NCBI GenBank assembly: GCA_934408835.1
Contig: CAKRVU010000104.1
Location: forward strand, 1-5,317
DNA length: 5,317 bases
Reading direction: 5' to 3'
Source of the DNA: an uncultured Oscillospiraceae bacterium
GTDB taxonomy: Bacteria; Bacillota; Clostridia; Oscillospirales; Ruminococcaceae
Shown: one piece after another, positions 1 to 5,317 of the stretch
Position numbering within the stretch: the stretch's first letter is position 1
Layout of the letters: each line of letters starts with the position of its first letter
Program-made: the position numbers and the translations under genes
Notes under the pieces: model-generated
The model's input: the letters and a program-made list of their open reading frames with translations, nothing else
Databases searched by the model: none
Told to the model about the DNA's origin: nothing

Positions 1-1
1 C

Positions 2-142
2 TTATCGCTTTTGTGGAATGACGCTGAAAATAAAATAGAAACTACCGGCAGTTTTCGATCGATTATTATAAAAAATGAAATCATTCTGATTTACAATAAA
101 ATTGGTTGTAATAATATTCAAAAAGATCAATTTATCGTATAA
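2..142 (+). CDS. Possible 3' end of an upstream gene (partial, unrecognised)
   Basis: One + strand frame is open from the left edge of the window to a TAA at 140-142, giving about 46 residues with no stop. This is longer than expected by chance in such AT-rich DNA. The translation is rich in Ile, Asn and Lys, includes the hydrophobic stretch IIIKNEIILIY, and ends QKDQFIV. I recognise no family. If real, it would be the C-terminus of a protein whose gene starts outside the window, ending 20 bp before the hydrolase start, which would allow co-transcription. Equally it may be a chance open frame in a promoter region. Confidence is low. Confidence 0.25.
   Translation, partial: LSLLWNDAENKIETTGSFRSIIIKNEIILIYNKIGCNNIQKDQFIV
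90..117 (+). promoter_or_regulatory. Candidate sigma-A-type promoter with overlapping inverted repeat
   Basis: TTTACA at 90-95 is one base from the -35 consensus, and TAATAT at 112-117 is a weak -10 after a 16-bp spacer. A perfect 6-bp inverted repeat, TTACAA (91-96) and TTGTAA (106-111) with a 9-nt spacer, covers the -35 and spacer and could be an operator. The region is very AT-rich, so chance matches are likely. It lies 46 bp before the hydrolase start. A site of this kind inside a real upstream coding frame would be less likely. Confidence 0.2.
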
Positions 143-162
143 AAGATTGGAATGAAATATTT

Positions 163-684
163 ATGATAAAAACACTCGCAGTCTGTATGGCGTTTCTGCT
201 ATCTTGTCCAACCACTTTAACTAGGGCAAAAATGAAGGATATCTCGATCCTGCCAAACAATTCAGTTGTCGCCGCTGTTGAACCATTATCGCAGCAGCAG
301 GCAATTGAAATCAGTACTGCACCGCAACAACCCTCTTATTCAGATGAAGATTTGACTATTTTATCTCATGTCATATACGGGGAAGCTGGTTCAACATGGA
401 TTACAGACGAGGAGCAACTTTTGGTCGGAAACGTGGTCATGAATCGCGTCAACAGTCCTCTGTTTCCTGACACCATTCAAGAAGTGGTTTTTCAACCGGG
501 GCAATATGCGTGTACCTGGGACGGAAATTATGACCGCACCCCCGATGCAAGAACTGTGGAAAACGCAAAACGTCTCTTAAACGGAGAACGTTTCTGCCCG
601 GATAACGTCCTTTATCAGTCAAATTCTCCTCAAGGGACCGGAATCTATAAGCAAATCAATGAAACCTGTTTTTGCTACGGCTAA
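163..684 (+). CDS. Exported SleB-type cell-wall hydrolase (Hydrolase_2 family)
   Basis: This 173-residue protein belongs by its motifs to the SleB/CwlJ-type cell-wall hydrolase family, whose characterised members cleave peptidoglycan of the spore cortex or cell wall. Residues 1-22 form an N-terminal export signal: Lys3, a hydrophobic core, then either a Sec cleavage site after TRA (20-22) or a poor lipobox, LLSC (12-15). A polar linker follows to about residue 60. The catalytic domain runs from about 61 to the end. It shows the family hallmark IYGEA (71-75; Glu74 is the expected catalytic acid), NVVMNRV (90-96), FPDTI (101-105) and QPGQYAC (111-117), and ends in FCYG. There is no separate peptidoglycan-binding domain, so it is shorter than B. 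subtilis SleB. The start at 163 has only a weak GGA at 149-151. An internal ATG at 232 has AGGG at 223-226 but would remove the signal peptide, so I prefer 163. The C-terminal YQSNSPQGTG/FCYG form differs from the usual ending, and whether it acts on spores or vegetative wall is unknown. Confidence 0.88.
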   Translation: MIKTLAVCMAFLLSCPTTLTRAKMKDISILPNNSVVAAVEPLSQQQAIEISTAPQQPSYSDEDLTILSHVIYGEAGSTWITDEEQLLVGNVVMNRVNSPLFPDTIQEVVFQPGQYACTWDGNYDRTPDARTVENAKRLLNGERFCPDNVLYQSNSPQGTGIYKQINETCFCYG

Positions 685-818
685 CGCCTCCTCGATTATA
701 ACACTGCCGATTCTATCAAACCTCCGTACCAATCCGTCAACTGATACCCCTCTATTGCAATCATCTGCCAACGTGTCTATCATAATTCACTTTTGGCGGC
801 TTTAACCTTACAAGCTTT

Positions 819-838
819 GGCTTTGCTAAAGCCTTTTT
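819..838 (+). terminator. Putative intrinsic terminator downstream of the hydrolase
   Basis: GGCTTT (819-824) and AAAGCC (828-833) form a perfect 6-bp stem with a GCT loop, followed by five T residues (834-838). This is the standard arrangement of a rho-independent terminator reading rightwards. It lies about 135 bp after the hydrolase stop, which would leave a long untranslated tail. A second GGCTTTA at 798-804 could pair with TAAAGCC (827-833) in an alternative fold. Confidence 0.55.
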
Positions 839-839
839 C

Positions 840-932
840 TCCTCCAACAGTATCGGAGGATTTATTTCTATACCCAAAAATGCTAAGCAAGAACACCAGT
901 TGAATCGGTGTTTTGATCCACCGTTATCAAAA
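840..932. repeat. Cluster of three consecutive inverted repeats
   Basis: Three perfect stems follow each other. TCCTCC (840-845) pairs with GGAGGA (855-860) around a 9-nt loop. AACACC (892-897) pairs with GGTGTT (907-912), also around a 9-nt loop. TTTTGAT (911-917) pairs with ATCAAAA (926-932) around an 8-nt loop and shares two bases with the second stem, so those two compete or abut. The first two have the same geometry, with loops ending ATC before GG. Each could be a weak terminator or part of a structured transcript, or they may be debris of a lost element. No known RNA family is recognised. Confidence 0.35.
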
Positions 933-1022
933 ACTAATTCTAGCCTTGCTCACCAAACTGGTTCTGAAAATCCGGCACCGCATTTACAACCTCAAATACC
1001 TTCTCATGGGTAGGAGTCCATT

Positions 1023-1160
1023 TTGTATAAAGAAAAGCCACTCTCTAAGCATGTGATTCAGTGGAAGGCGGCATCCGATGATGTAGAAAAAGAAAACCCT
1101 GAGAATGCTTTGCGAGTGGGAAAAAGTAAAAATCGTAGAAGTAGAAGTAAGCCTGGGTGA
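1023..1160 (+). other. Short unassigned open frame, possible gene remnant
   Basis: A frame that begins after a TAG at 1011-1013 stays open to a TGA at 1158-1160. From a TTG at 1023 it encodes 45 residues, starting LYKEKPLSKHVIQWKAASDD and ending in a very basic RRSRSKPG. An overlapping second frame, open from about 1126 to 1227, reads VKIVEVEVSLGDVSNL, which resembles the start of a mature surface domain more than noise. I see no ribosome binding site and recognise no family. These frames abut the broken surface-protein gene, so they may be its frameshifted 5' part. This is only an inference. Confidence 0.2.
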
Positions 1161-1174
1161 TGTATCGAATCTAA

Positions 1175-1996
1175 CAACACCACGAAGCAAAGCATGTGTA
1201 CAACGTACAATGCGGCATAGACAAAGATAATACAGACGTAATCTCTTGGCAGGACAGCGCTACCTTTACAGATCTTTCCATAGACACCGACTACGCTTTT
1301 TATCTCCGATATCACGTTGACGAGCCAAAAACAGATAACTACAGCAATAATGGATATAGTTCTGTAGGCCCAGAAGCCATCTTTTCTTTAAAACCGGACG
1401 CGTATGCCCCTCCAGAGAAAGCGAAGGGCTTTACTATTAATTATATTGAAGAAACCATAACCATTTTAAACGGCTATGAAGCTGCTATAGATGTCAATTT
1501 TGCTGAAGACACCCTTTTAAACACCGGAGACAGAATTACTCCCGGTACGGTTGTCTATATCCGTTTTGCCGCAACAACAGATGCACCGCCCAGTCCTGCT
1601 ACTTCTAATATACTCTCTTCCCGTCCAGCAACTCCGGCAAAGCCAACCATTACACAAACAGCAACCACGTTAACTATCACCAATGGCACTGCACAACAAG
1701 AATACAAATTCGAAAAGAATACTACAGGAATTCATTCTGCAACATTTGGCGTATGGCAAAGCAGTTCGGTCTTTACTGATGATGCCATGACAGAAGGAGA
1801 CTGCTACACCATCACAACCAGAATCAAAGCAACCAGTTCATCGTTTGCCTCAGAAGGAACTAACACAGTCTATCAGTCTCAAAGCATTCCTGCAGACAAT
1901 CCGTGCACGGATAACGAATCCGCGACCGATGACCGATATCCAAACAGCTCTTACGGATTCATCAAACACTACACCAGACGCTGTAACAGATTATGA
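1175..1996 (+). pseudogene. Surface protein remnant, FN3-like repeat part (5' fragment)
   Basis: From a GTG at 1196 this frame gives 266 residues; the frame is open from 1175. It holds about three fibronectin-type-III-like repeats of 70-80 residues of the kind found in secreted clostridial surface proteins, at roughly residues 1-70, 75-147 and 148-231. The clearest shared units are SWQDSATFTDL (17-27) and VWQSSSVFTDD (186-196). Each is followed by a Tyr-rich strand, YAFYLRY (33-39) and CYTITTRIKAT (203-213), and TPAKPTITQTATTLTITNG (146-164) is a typical repeat start. There is no signal peptide and no ribosome binding site at the GTG, so the true 5' end is lost or frameshifted. After about residue 230 the sequence stops looking repeat-like, and the frame ends at the TGA at 1994-1996 while the next frame becomes protein-like. 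I infer a frameshift near 1890-1945. The original role was probably binding or adhesion outside the cell. Confidence 0.7.
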
Positions 1997-2483
1997 CAAC
2001 TTTCTCTATCAATCGTCACCGTGCAGGGATATAAATGACAAAACGAAATATATGATGGAAATTACTTGGGGTGATATGTTATTTTCATACAATTTCGGAG
2101 AATGGAATTCCGAAAACATCAACTATAATGACTCGACTGAACAGAAATGTGGGTGGGAAACCCCCTTTGATGGGGTTAATAATCAAGTTACTGTCATTAA
2201 CCATTCATCCAATTGGGTGGATGTTACCTTAAATCTGGCATTAAACGAGAATCAACAAACACCGCCAGACAACCTCGGCTTCCACTTGACAAGTAACAAT
2301 ACCAATGATAACACCGATGATTATCCAACTACCGCACAAACGCTGCAAAATGGAACCGTTGGGAATTCCACAACCGCATACGTCAACATTGGTGCTGATG
2401 ACCGCATACCTCCTACCGACTACAATACTCAAACGCCGATTGCCAACATTACCGTAACGATGCAAAATACTGCCAACTCGTGA
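1845..2483 (+). pseudogene. Surface protein remnant, C-terminal WGDM module (3' fragment)
   Basis: This frame gives 212 residues from a TTG at 1845, but the first 28 or so are probably out-of-frame sequence overlapping the previous fragment. The genuine part begins about residue 29 (MTDIQTALTDSS). The module at 70-208 has a pattern I associate with the C-terminus of FN3-repeat proteins of Clostridia: MEITWGDMLFSYNFGEWN (71-88), then CGWETP (102-107), VTVINHSSNWVDVTLNLAL (115-133), and a closing PIANITVTMQN (198-208). Such patterns look like a beta-sandwich with a conserved Trp-Gly-Asp-Met start. I know no named function for it. The fragment ends naturally at the TGA at 2481-2483. No transmembrane anchor or LPXTG motif follows, so the ancestral protein was probably released or held non-covalently. 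A sequencing error, rather than true decay, could also explain the break between the two fragments. Confidence 0.7.
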
Positions 2484-2491
2484 TAACCTAA

Positions 2492-2507
2492 AACAATCAC
2501 CATTGTT
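2492..2507. repeat. Small inverted repeat after the surface protein stop
   Basis: AACAAT (2492-2497) and ATTGTT (2502-2507) form a perfect but AT-rich 6-bp stem with a CACC loop, 8 bp after the stop codon. The T-run that follows is interrupted (GTGCCCTTTT), so a terminator function is doubtful. Confidence 0.2.
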
Positions 2508-2565
2508 GTGCCCTTTTCAAATGTTCACGTCCGTCTCATAAAAAATAAAGGAGGTCAAGAAACAG

Positions 2566-3108
2566 TTAATATCCAAAAAAGCAGAAAGCATACTTGTTCT
2601 TGATGGACGACTTTTTGGCAGATGAAGCAACTAAGTTTTTATGGACAGCAAAATCAAATTTTCGCAAAACATTCATCATTTTATGTACATTTTCGCTCAG
2701 GAAGCGGTAGTCGTCTTCCGAAAAAAATGACTAACATTTAGTGCATAGACTCAAATTTCCAATGCTCTCTAGCAAGTGATATGAGAGCTGATTTCTGTTG
2801 TATCCCAGCTGGAAATAGAATAACTAATCTTCCTGCTATGCTGTCCACACGCTTCCACACTTCATTCAACCGAAAAGATAGTGTGCAGGTTCGGCATTTG
2901 TGTTCCTTCAGAAAGGAAAAGTTCTTCACTTTACGGCAGATTTTTTGATTCGTTCTGCGTTTTTCTCTAGAATTTGGAAATTATCTAGTTCTTCTTTCTC
3001 ATCCATATTTTCAAAAAACAAACACCCGTTAACAAAGGGGCTGCTTTTGCCTCGATGTTCAAATAGGACAATATTCTTTAAAAACCGAAATTTCATTAAT
3101 CCTTTCAT
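2566..3108 (-). pseudogene. Decayed ISAs1-family transposase (C-terminal half)
   Basis: Read on the minus strand and joined across frames, this is the C-terminal half of an ISAs1-family DDE transposase. The frame from 3108 to 2926 gives CLFFENMDEKEELDNFQILE and NAERIKK, matching the family's FFE and GRIEKR region. The frame from 2929 to 2738 gives LNEVWKRVDSI and then SLAREHWKFESMH, the family's REHWKIExMHW block that carries the third catalytic acid. Between them another frame reads ISYSISSWDTT (near 2831-2799), matching the family's ISYYISSLDTT. After a stop in place of the expected Trp (2738-2740) and a shift at a run of seven T (2727-2721), a third frame reads FFSEDDYRFLSEN and NVLRKFDFAVHKN to a TAA at 2566-2568. 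At least four lesions and the missing N-terminal half (family length about 370) rule out activity. The identification comes from recalled family motifs, not a search. Confidence 0.72.
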
Positions 3109-3111
3109 GAA

Positions 3112-3131
3112 TTGATTCTATCCAAGAATCA
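3112..3131. repeat. 7-bp inverted repeat between the IS remnant and parC
   Basis: TGATTCT (3112-3118) and AGAATCA (3125-3131) form a perfect 7-bp stem with a 6-nt loop. No T-run follows on either strand, so it is not a canonical terminator. It lies at the upstream edge of the transposase remnant and might be the trace of an element end or a weak hairpin. Confidence 0.3.
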
Positions 3132-3155
3132 CGTTGTTAATTAGAAAAACCGCCC

Positions 3156-3206
3156 AAACCACCAGTCGAGTTTGTTCTTCTTCTCCGCTGTCGCCAAAAA
3201 ACGTGT
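3156..3206. repeat. Direct repeat, copy 1 (51 bp)
   Basis: This is the first of two direct copies, sharing 43 of 51 bases with the copy at 3230-3280. The shared blocks are GTCGAGTTTGTTCTT (3165-3179), CTCCGCT (3183-3189) and CCAAAAAACGTGT (3194-3206). Copy starts are 74 bp apart. The 23 bp between the copies are not similar. I recognise no known element. Confidence 0.75.
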
Positions 3207-3229
3207 GAAACAACAATTTGAAAACAACT

Positions 3230-3280
3230 AAACCTCCGGTCGAGTTTGTTCTTTTCCTCCGCTACTACCAAAAAACGTGT
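3230..3280. repeat. Direct repeat, copy 2 (51 bp), abutting the parC stop
   Basis: This second copy starts 74 bp after the first. Its last base is the final base of the topoisomerase stop codon (3280-3282), so read in the gene's direction the repeat begins at the stop and a second copy follows. It may mark a tandem duplication of the gene's 3' flank, or two insertions of a small dispersed sequence. Confidence 0.75.
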
Positions 3281-5317
3281 TACAGTTTTAATTGGTCTGA
3301 GATATCCTCCCCTCGTGGCAATACCCCACGAGACGGCAAATTGCGCGGTCGAAAACGCCGCGAGTTCCCGATCATCCCTTCCTGATAACAGGCAACCGAG
3401 TGCAAAAAACAGCCTTTCGCCAAGGTCAACACCTGCACCCCCTGCGTATCGCGCGTCACCTTGGTGGAAAGAAGCGCAGAAGGAAGCAATAGCGTTCTGC
3501 CGTTGCTTGCTCGAAGCAGGTACTCCTCCGGATGATCCTCCACCATGACGGCGACCAGCGGCGCACCACTCCAATAGGCCTTCGCGAGCCGTTTTCGGTT
3601 GGTCTTTGTCTGATAAGCGGAAAGAGGCGTCTTTGCCACCCTCCCGTTCTCAAAGAAAAAGAGCAATGTCTGATGATAATCCACAGTAGCTACCATTGCA
3701 ATTGGGCGCTCCCCCTCTTCCATTTCCAAAAAGGCCGGAAGAAAGTCCCCTAGCACACTCGCCTTGCTGTCAACAAACTGGGACGCCTTGGTCTTATACA
3801 CCCTTGCCTGGTTGGTAAAAAACAAAAGCTCCGTCCGATTGCTCCCTTCCAGGTGAGCGGCAACTTCGTCCCCGTCCTTGCATTTTTGTTCGGCATTCAT
3901 CCGCAGCGACTGCGGCGTGATCTTTTTAAAATACCCTTCCCGCGTCAAGAAGAAGTGCGCCGGATAGTCGGGAACCTCCTCCACGAGCTGTTCTTCCTCC
4001 TCATCGGGATACAGCAAGATGGTCTTTCGCGGTTGTCCGTGTTTTTTTGCCACTTCCCGCAACTCCCGGCAAAGGAGCTGATCGATTTTTTTGTCGCCCT
4101 CCAACAAAGAATCCAACTCCGCAATTTCGTCCTTTAGCGCCGCTGTTTCCTCCGTACGCTTTAAAAGATACTCCCGATTCAAATGGCGCAACTTAATTTC
4201 CGCCACATACTCCGCCTGAATTTCATCAATGCCGAAGCAGATCATCAAATTGCAAATCACTTCGCTCTCCTCTTTGGTTTCGCGAATCACGCGGATGGCC
4301 TGGTCGATGTCCAGCAACACTTTCTGCAAGCCCTGTAGCAAATGCAGCTTATCTGCCTTCTTTCTCCGGTCATACTGAAGTCTGCGGCGAACACAGTCGC
4401 GCCGAAAGGAAATCCATTCAAGCAACAGCTCAGAAACACCCATAACCCGCGGCGTTCCGCGAACCAGCACGTTAAAGTTACAGGAATAGCCATCCTGCAG
4501 GGGCGTCATTTGAAAGAGGCGCCGCATTAACTGATCGGGATCGGTTCCCCGTTTTAAATCGAGCGTCAACTTCAAACCACTTAAATCGGTCTCGTCCCGC
4601 ATATCTGAAATTTCCCGAATCTTGTTTTGCTTCATCAAGTCAACGATTTTATCCATAATCGCTTCCACCGTCGTCGTCGGCGGAATCTCGGTGATATCAA
4701 TACAGTGATTGGCCTTATCATAGTGGTATCGGCTTCGGATTTTCAACGTTCCGCGTCCTGTACGGTAAACCTTTTTGAGATCTTCCTCTTGATAGAGGAA
4801 AAAGCCGCCGCCCGGAAAATCAGGACCGCGCAGCGTCTCAATCACCGGATAGTTCGGGTCTTTAATCAACCCGATCGTTGTCTCGCAGACTTCTTTCAAA
4901 TGAAATGGGCAGATAGCGCTCGCCATCGACACCGCGATTCCCACATTGGCATTGACCAAAACGGTGGGAAAAGTAACCGGCAGCAAAAGCGGCTCCTTGG
5001 TGGTATTATCATAGTTTGGAACAAAATCCACCGTGTCTTTGTCGATTTCAGAAAACAATTCGCTGCAAATCGGTGCCAGCTTTGCCTCGGTATAACGAGA
5101 CGCCGCATAAACCATATCCCGCGAATAGGCGCGCCCAAAGTTCCCTTTGCTCTCTATATACGGGTGCAGCAGGGCCTGATACCCCCGCGACAGACGCACC
5201 ATCGTTTCATAGATGGTAGCGTCCCCGTGCGGGTTCAGACGCATGGTCTGTCCCACAATATTCGCACTTTTGGTTAATCTTCCGTTTAACAATCCCATTT
5301 GATACATGGTATATAAC
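3280..5317 (-). CDS. parC: DNA topoisomerase IV subunit A (ParC-like), 5' end outside window
   Basis: This is the DNA-cleaving subunit of a type IIA topoisomerase, which with an ATPase subunit (ParE) passes one duplex through another to unlink chromosomes. At least 678 residues lie in the window. The frame stays open through an internal ATG at 5307 (LYTMYQMGL), equivalent to GyrA's RRxLYAM, so the true start lies beyond the right edge and some 35-45 residues are missing. Counting from that Met, NPHGDATIYE (25-34) is the winged-helix DNA-binding segment, and ASRYTEAKL (69-77) holds the active-site Tyr72. Tower-domain motifs are VNANVGIAVSMAS (118-130) and ITEIPPTTT (205-213). The coiled coil with FGIDEIQAEYVAEIKLRHLN (358-377) spans about 295-440. 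A reduced beta-pinwheel from about 447 lacks the GyrA box QRRGGRG, favouring ParC over GyrA. The ending, RPRNLPSRG then EDISDQLKL, fits this clade. The gene is GC-richer than the DNA to its left. No clear terminator follows its stop. A GyrA-like second copy remains possible. Confidence 0.92.
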   Translation of the reverse strand, partial: LYTMYQMGLLNGRLTKSANIVGQTMRLNPHGDATIYETMVRLSRGYQALLHPYIESKGNFGRAYSRDMVYAASRYTEAKLAPICSELFSEIDKDTVDFVPNYDNTTKEPLLLPVTFPTVLVNANVGIAVSMASAICPFHLKEVCETTIGLIKDPNYPVIETLRGPDFPGGGFFLYQEEDLKKVYRTGRGTLKIRSRYHYDKANHCIDITEIPPTTTVEAIMDKIVDLMKQNKIREISDMRDETDLSGLKLTLDLKRGTDPDQLMRRLFQMTPLQDGYSCNFNVLVRGTPRVMGVSELLLEWISFRRDCVRRRLQYDRRKKADKLHLLQGLQKVLLDIDQAIRVIRETKEESEVICNLMICFGIDEIQAEYVAEIKLRHLNREYLLKRTEETAALKDEIAELDSLLEGDKKIDQLLCRELREVAKKHGQPRKTILLYPDEEEEQLVEEVPDYPAHFFLTREGYFKKITPQSLRMNAEQKCKDGDEVAAHLEGSNRTELLFFTNQARVYKTKASQFVDSKASVLGDFLPAFLEMEEGERPIAMVATVDYHQTLLFFFENGRVAKTPLSAYQTKTNRKRLAKAYWSGAPLVAVMVEDHPEEYLLRASNGRTLLLPSALLSTKVTRDTQGVQVLTLAKGCFLHSVACYQEGMIGNSRRFRPRNLPSRGVLPRGEDISDQLKL

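Larger units (their letters stand above)
685..1022. other. Gene-poor stretch with stem-loops
   Basis: I see no supportable gene here on either strand. What it holds is a run of inverted repeats between 819 and 932, listed separately. Beyond those I see nothing recognisable. Open frames on the minus strand near its right end have no ribosome binding site and no recognisable protein sequence. Confidence 0.6.

Noticed and set aside
38..56. Hairpin near the left edge as terminator of an upstream gene
   Set aside because: The stem is only five AT-rich pairs plus one G-U around an ACCGGC loop, and the following T-run is part of the stem itself.
984..1315. Two overlapping minus-strand open frames of 68 and 85 residues
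   Set aside because: They are antisense to the FN3-fragment frames, with low-complexity hydrophobic sequence and no ribosome binding site.
2548..2580. Strong-looking + strand ribosome binding site (AAAGGAGG) before a short open frame
   Set aside because: No valid start codon lies at the right spacing, the frame soon stops, and the same DNA read on the minus strand lies just past the stop of the transposase remnant, which explains the open stretch.
2926..3108. Intact 60-residue minus-strand protein
   Set aside because: It reads better as one frame of the decayed transposase, continuing in the next frame at a GTGA overlap, and has no convincing ribosome binding site.
3156..3280. CRISPR array
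   Set aside because: There are only two imperfect copies of 51 bp with a single 23-bp interval and no cas genes, and CRISPR repeats are shorter and nearly identical.
3137..3574. 145-residue minus-strand open frame overlapping the parC end
   Set aside because: It is a shadow of the parC coding strand in another frame plus the repeat region; its Gly/Arg-rich composition comes from GC-rich codons of parC.
4627..5277. 216-residue + strand open frame antisense to parC
   Set aside because: It is fully inside the recognised topoisomerase gene and its His/Arg-rich composition is that of an antisense shadow.
1..5317. A new multi-gene defence, toxin-antitoxin or retroelement system
   Set aside because: The only intact genes are a cell-wall hydrolase and a housekeeping topoisomerase, and the rest is explained as remnants; no nuclease, reverse transcriptase or toxin-antitoxin pair could be recognised on either strand.

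Overview
The window looks like part of a chromosome from an anaerobic, low-to-mid GC Gram-positive bacterium of the class Clostridia, possibly Oscillospirales-like. This rests on three things. The topoisomerase has the clostridial ParC-like sequence style. The small exported hydrolase is SleB-type. The surface-protein remnant combines fibronectin-III-like repeats with a C-terminal module that I associate with Clostridia. The genus cannot be fixed from the sequence alone.

Layout. Positions 1-162 are AT-rich and hold a possible tail of an upstream gene. A small, complete, exported cell-wall hydrolase follows on the + strand (163-684). A gene-poor stretch (685 to about 1174) comes next, with a terminator-like hairpin, further consecutive stem-loops and one short unassigned open frame. 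From 1175 to 2483 is the remnant of a secreted/surface repeat protein on the + strand, broken by at least one frameshift and without a signal peptide. From 2566 to about 3108, on the minus strand, is a decayed ISAs1-family transposase, recognisable only after joining three reading frames. A 51-bp direct repeat (two copies, 74-bp period) lies at 3156-3280 and touches the stop codon of the last gene. That gene is a nearly full-length type IIA topoisomerase A subunit (ParC-like), on the minus strand from 3280 past the right edge of the window.

Working together. I see no operon of cooperating genes. The topoisomerase is a GC-richer housekeeping gene whose partner (parE) is probably outside the window. 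The AT-richer left part looks like an accessory segment in decay: one intact hydrolase, a broken surface protein and a broken insertion sequence. I looked for an undescribed defence, RNA or mobile system and found no convincing one. The most unusual items are the repeat pair at the topoisomerase gene end, the hairpin cluster at 819-932 and the frameshifted surface protein.
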